A stretch of 64,000 bases of DNA from assembly GCA_014843695.1 (NCBI GenBank), contig CM026391.1, positions 37,633,515 through 37,697,514 on the forward strand, in the 5' to 3' direction. Position 1 is the stretch's first letter. Each line of letters starts with the position of its first letter. The position numbers and the translations under genes are program-made. The notes under the pieces were generated by a model, which made no database searches, was not told the origin of the DNA, and saw nothing but the letters and a program-made list of their open reading frames with translations. The stretch comes from Archivesica marissinica (taxonomy: Eukaryota; Mollusca; Bivalvia; Venerida; Vesicomyidae). Shown piece by piece: positions 61,948 through 64,000 of this stretch.

Positions 61948-64000
61948 TTATGCATACCCTACAGTAAATACACATGTTTCTGCATAGACTACAGTAAATA
62001 GACATGTTTCTGCATAGACTACAGTAAATACACATGTTTCTGCATAGACTACAGTAAATAGACATATTTCTGCATACCGTACAGTAAATTCACATGTTTC
62101 TGCATAGACTACAGTAAATACACATGTTTCAGCATAGTCTACAGTAAATACACAAGTTTCTGCATCGACTACAGTAAATACACATGTTTCTGCATAGCCT
62201 ACAGTAAATACACATGTTTCTGCATAGCCTACAGTAAATACACATGTTTCTGCATAGACTACAGTAAATACACATGTTTCTGCATAGATTACAGTAAATA
62301 TACATGTTTCTGCATAGCCTACAGTAAATACACATGTTACTGCATAGCATACAGTAAATACACATGTTTCTGCATAGCCTACAGTAAATACACATGTTTC
62401 TGCATAGTCTACAGTAAATACACATATTACTGCATAGCATACAGTAAAGACACATGTTTCTGCATAGACCACAATAAATACACATGTTACTGCATAGCCT
62501 ACAGTAAATAAACATGTTTTTCCATAGACTACAGTAAATACACATGTTTATGCATAGCCTACAGTAAATACACATGTTTCTGCATAGCCTACAGCAGTAA
62601 ATACACATGTTTCTGCATAGCCTACAGTAAATACACATGTTTCTGCATGGACTACAGTAAATACACATGTTTCTGCATAGCCTACAGTAAATACACATGT
62701 TTCTGCATAGACTACAGTAAATACACATGATTCTGCATAGCATACAGTAAATACACATGTTTCTGCATAGACTACAGTAAATACACATGTTTCTGCATAG
62801 CATACAGTAAATATACAGGATTCTGCATAGCCTACAGTAAATACACATGTTTCTGCATAGTCTACAGTAAATATACATGTTTCTGCATAGCCTACAGTAA
62901 ATACACATGTTTCTGCCAAGCATACAGTAAATACACATGTTACTGCATAGCCTATAGTAAATACACATGTTACTGCATAGCATACAGTAAATACACATGT
63001 TTTTGCATAGCCTACAGTAAATACACATGTTTCTGCATAGTATTCAATAAATACACATGTTTCTGCATAACCTACAGTAAACACACATGTGTCTGCTTAG
63101 CATACAGTAAATACACATGTTTCTGCATAGCCTACAGTAACTACACATGTTACTGCATAGCATACAGTAAATACACATGTTACTGCATAGACTACAGTAA
63201 ATACACATATTTCTGCATAGCCTACAGTAAATACACATGTTTCTGCATAGTCTACAGTAAATACACATGTTTCTGCATAGCCTACAGTAAATACACATTT
63301 TTCTGCATAGCCTACAGTAAATGCATATGTTTCTGCATAGATTACAGTAAATACACATGTTACTGCATAGCCTACAGTAAATACACAAGTTTCTGCATAG
63401 TGTACAGTAAATATACATGTTTCTGCATAGCCTACAGTAAATACACATGTTTCTGCCAAGCATACAGTAAATATACATGTTACTGCATAGCCTACAGTAA
63501 ATACACATGTTACTGCATAGCATACAGTAAATACACATGTTTTTGCATAGCCTACAGTAAATACACATGTTTCTGCATAGCATACAGTAAATACACATGT
63601 TTCTGCATAACCTACAGTAAACACACATGTGTCTGCTTAGCATACAGTAAATACACATGTTTCTGCATAGCCTACAGTAACTACACATGTTACTGCATAG
63701 CATACAGTAAATACACATGATACTGCATAGATTACAGTAAATACACATATTTCTGCATAGTCTACAGTAAATACACATGTTTCTGCATAGTCTACAGTAA
63801 ATACACATGTTTCTGCATAGCCTACAGTAAATACACATTTTTCTGCATAGCCTACAGTAAATGCATATGTTTCTGCATAGATTACAGTAAATACACATGT
63901 TACTGCATAGCCTACAGTAAATACACATGTTCCTGCATAGCATGCAGTAAATGCACATGTTTCTGCATAGACTACAGTAAATACACATGTTACTGCATAG
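61948..64000. repeat. 30-bp satellite array (about 68 units, runs off the window)
   Basis: The period is 30 bp; the core is TGCATAGCCTACAGTAAATA followed by CACATGTTTC. Common variants are AGACTACAG, AGCATACAG and TGTTACTG. One unit near 62590 carries an extra CAG. A longer block recurs about 540 bp apart (the GTGTCTGCTTAG and CTACACATGTTACTG units near 63090 and 63630). As 30 is a multiple of 3, 10-residue periodic frames stay open on the minus strand (ETCVFTVGYA and MCIYCRLCRN types); neither is gene-like. Confidence 0.96.

Noticed and set aside
61948..64000. Minus-strand 10-residue repeat frames as a repetitive secreted protein
   Set aside because: More than one frame is open with the same periodicity because 30 is a multiple of 3; no signal peptide, start context or non-repeat ends are seen.
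1..64000. Telomere or known vertebrate-type centromere satellite
   Set aside because: No TTAGGG-type repeats and no monomers of about 171 bp are seen; heterochromatin is only a general inference from satellite density.

Overview
The window is eukaryotic, repeat-dominated DNA in which I find no intact host gene, no rRNA and no functional tRNA gene. The only coding-derived material is two decayed LINE retrotransposons (one L2/CR1-like, one L1/Tx1-like) and two tRNA-derived SINEs. This mix suits a metazoan, perhaps a marine invertebrate such as a mollusc. That placement is inference; no host gene is available to test it. The high satellite content suggests heterochromatin (pericentromeric or subtelomeric), but no telomere repeat is visible.

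Layout: (1) 1-25698, a 26-bp satellite, about 990 units. (2) 25699-32283, low-copy DNA holding an L2/CR1-like LINE on the minus strand, split by a hairpin-rich CCAAT-motif element; an L1/Tx1-like ORF2 relic on the plus strand, itself carrying a SINE, two short insertions with target-site duplications, a 59-bp repeat and a 44-bp minisatellite; a 27-bp minisatellite; and a second SINE. (3) 32284-34771, a 22-bp minisatellite, a pair of diverged dispersed repeats, a 36-bp minisatellite and unrecognised DNA. (4) 34772-42838, a 31-bp satellite, about 260 units. (5) 42839-43838, exactly 1000 N. (6) 43839-50717, a near-identical inverted copy of 25699-32585. (7) 50718-60947, the 26-bp satellite in inverted orientation, about 390 units. 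(8) 60948-61947, exactly 1000 N. (9) 61948-64000, a 30-bp satellite running off the end.

The main structural result is a large inverted repeat centred on the first gap. Left position x pairs with right position 76416-x over most of its length (76424 or 76425 on the inner side of two small indels). I found only one substitution, one homopolymer difference and one 9-bp indel in about 6.9 kb of low-copy arm. In the flanking 26-bp arrays the arms differ by whole units (for example 182 bp = 7 x 26) and then diverge. Because the arms are joined only through a nominal 1000-N gap, and the right arm starts inside a minisatellite, a true palindrome cannot be separated from a scaffolding artefact using the sequence alone.

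The very long predicted ORFs (up to about 1180 codons, Cys/Tyr/Val-rich) are by-products of a 26-bp unit that has no stop codon on one strand, so all three frames stay open. I do not call them genes.
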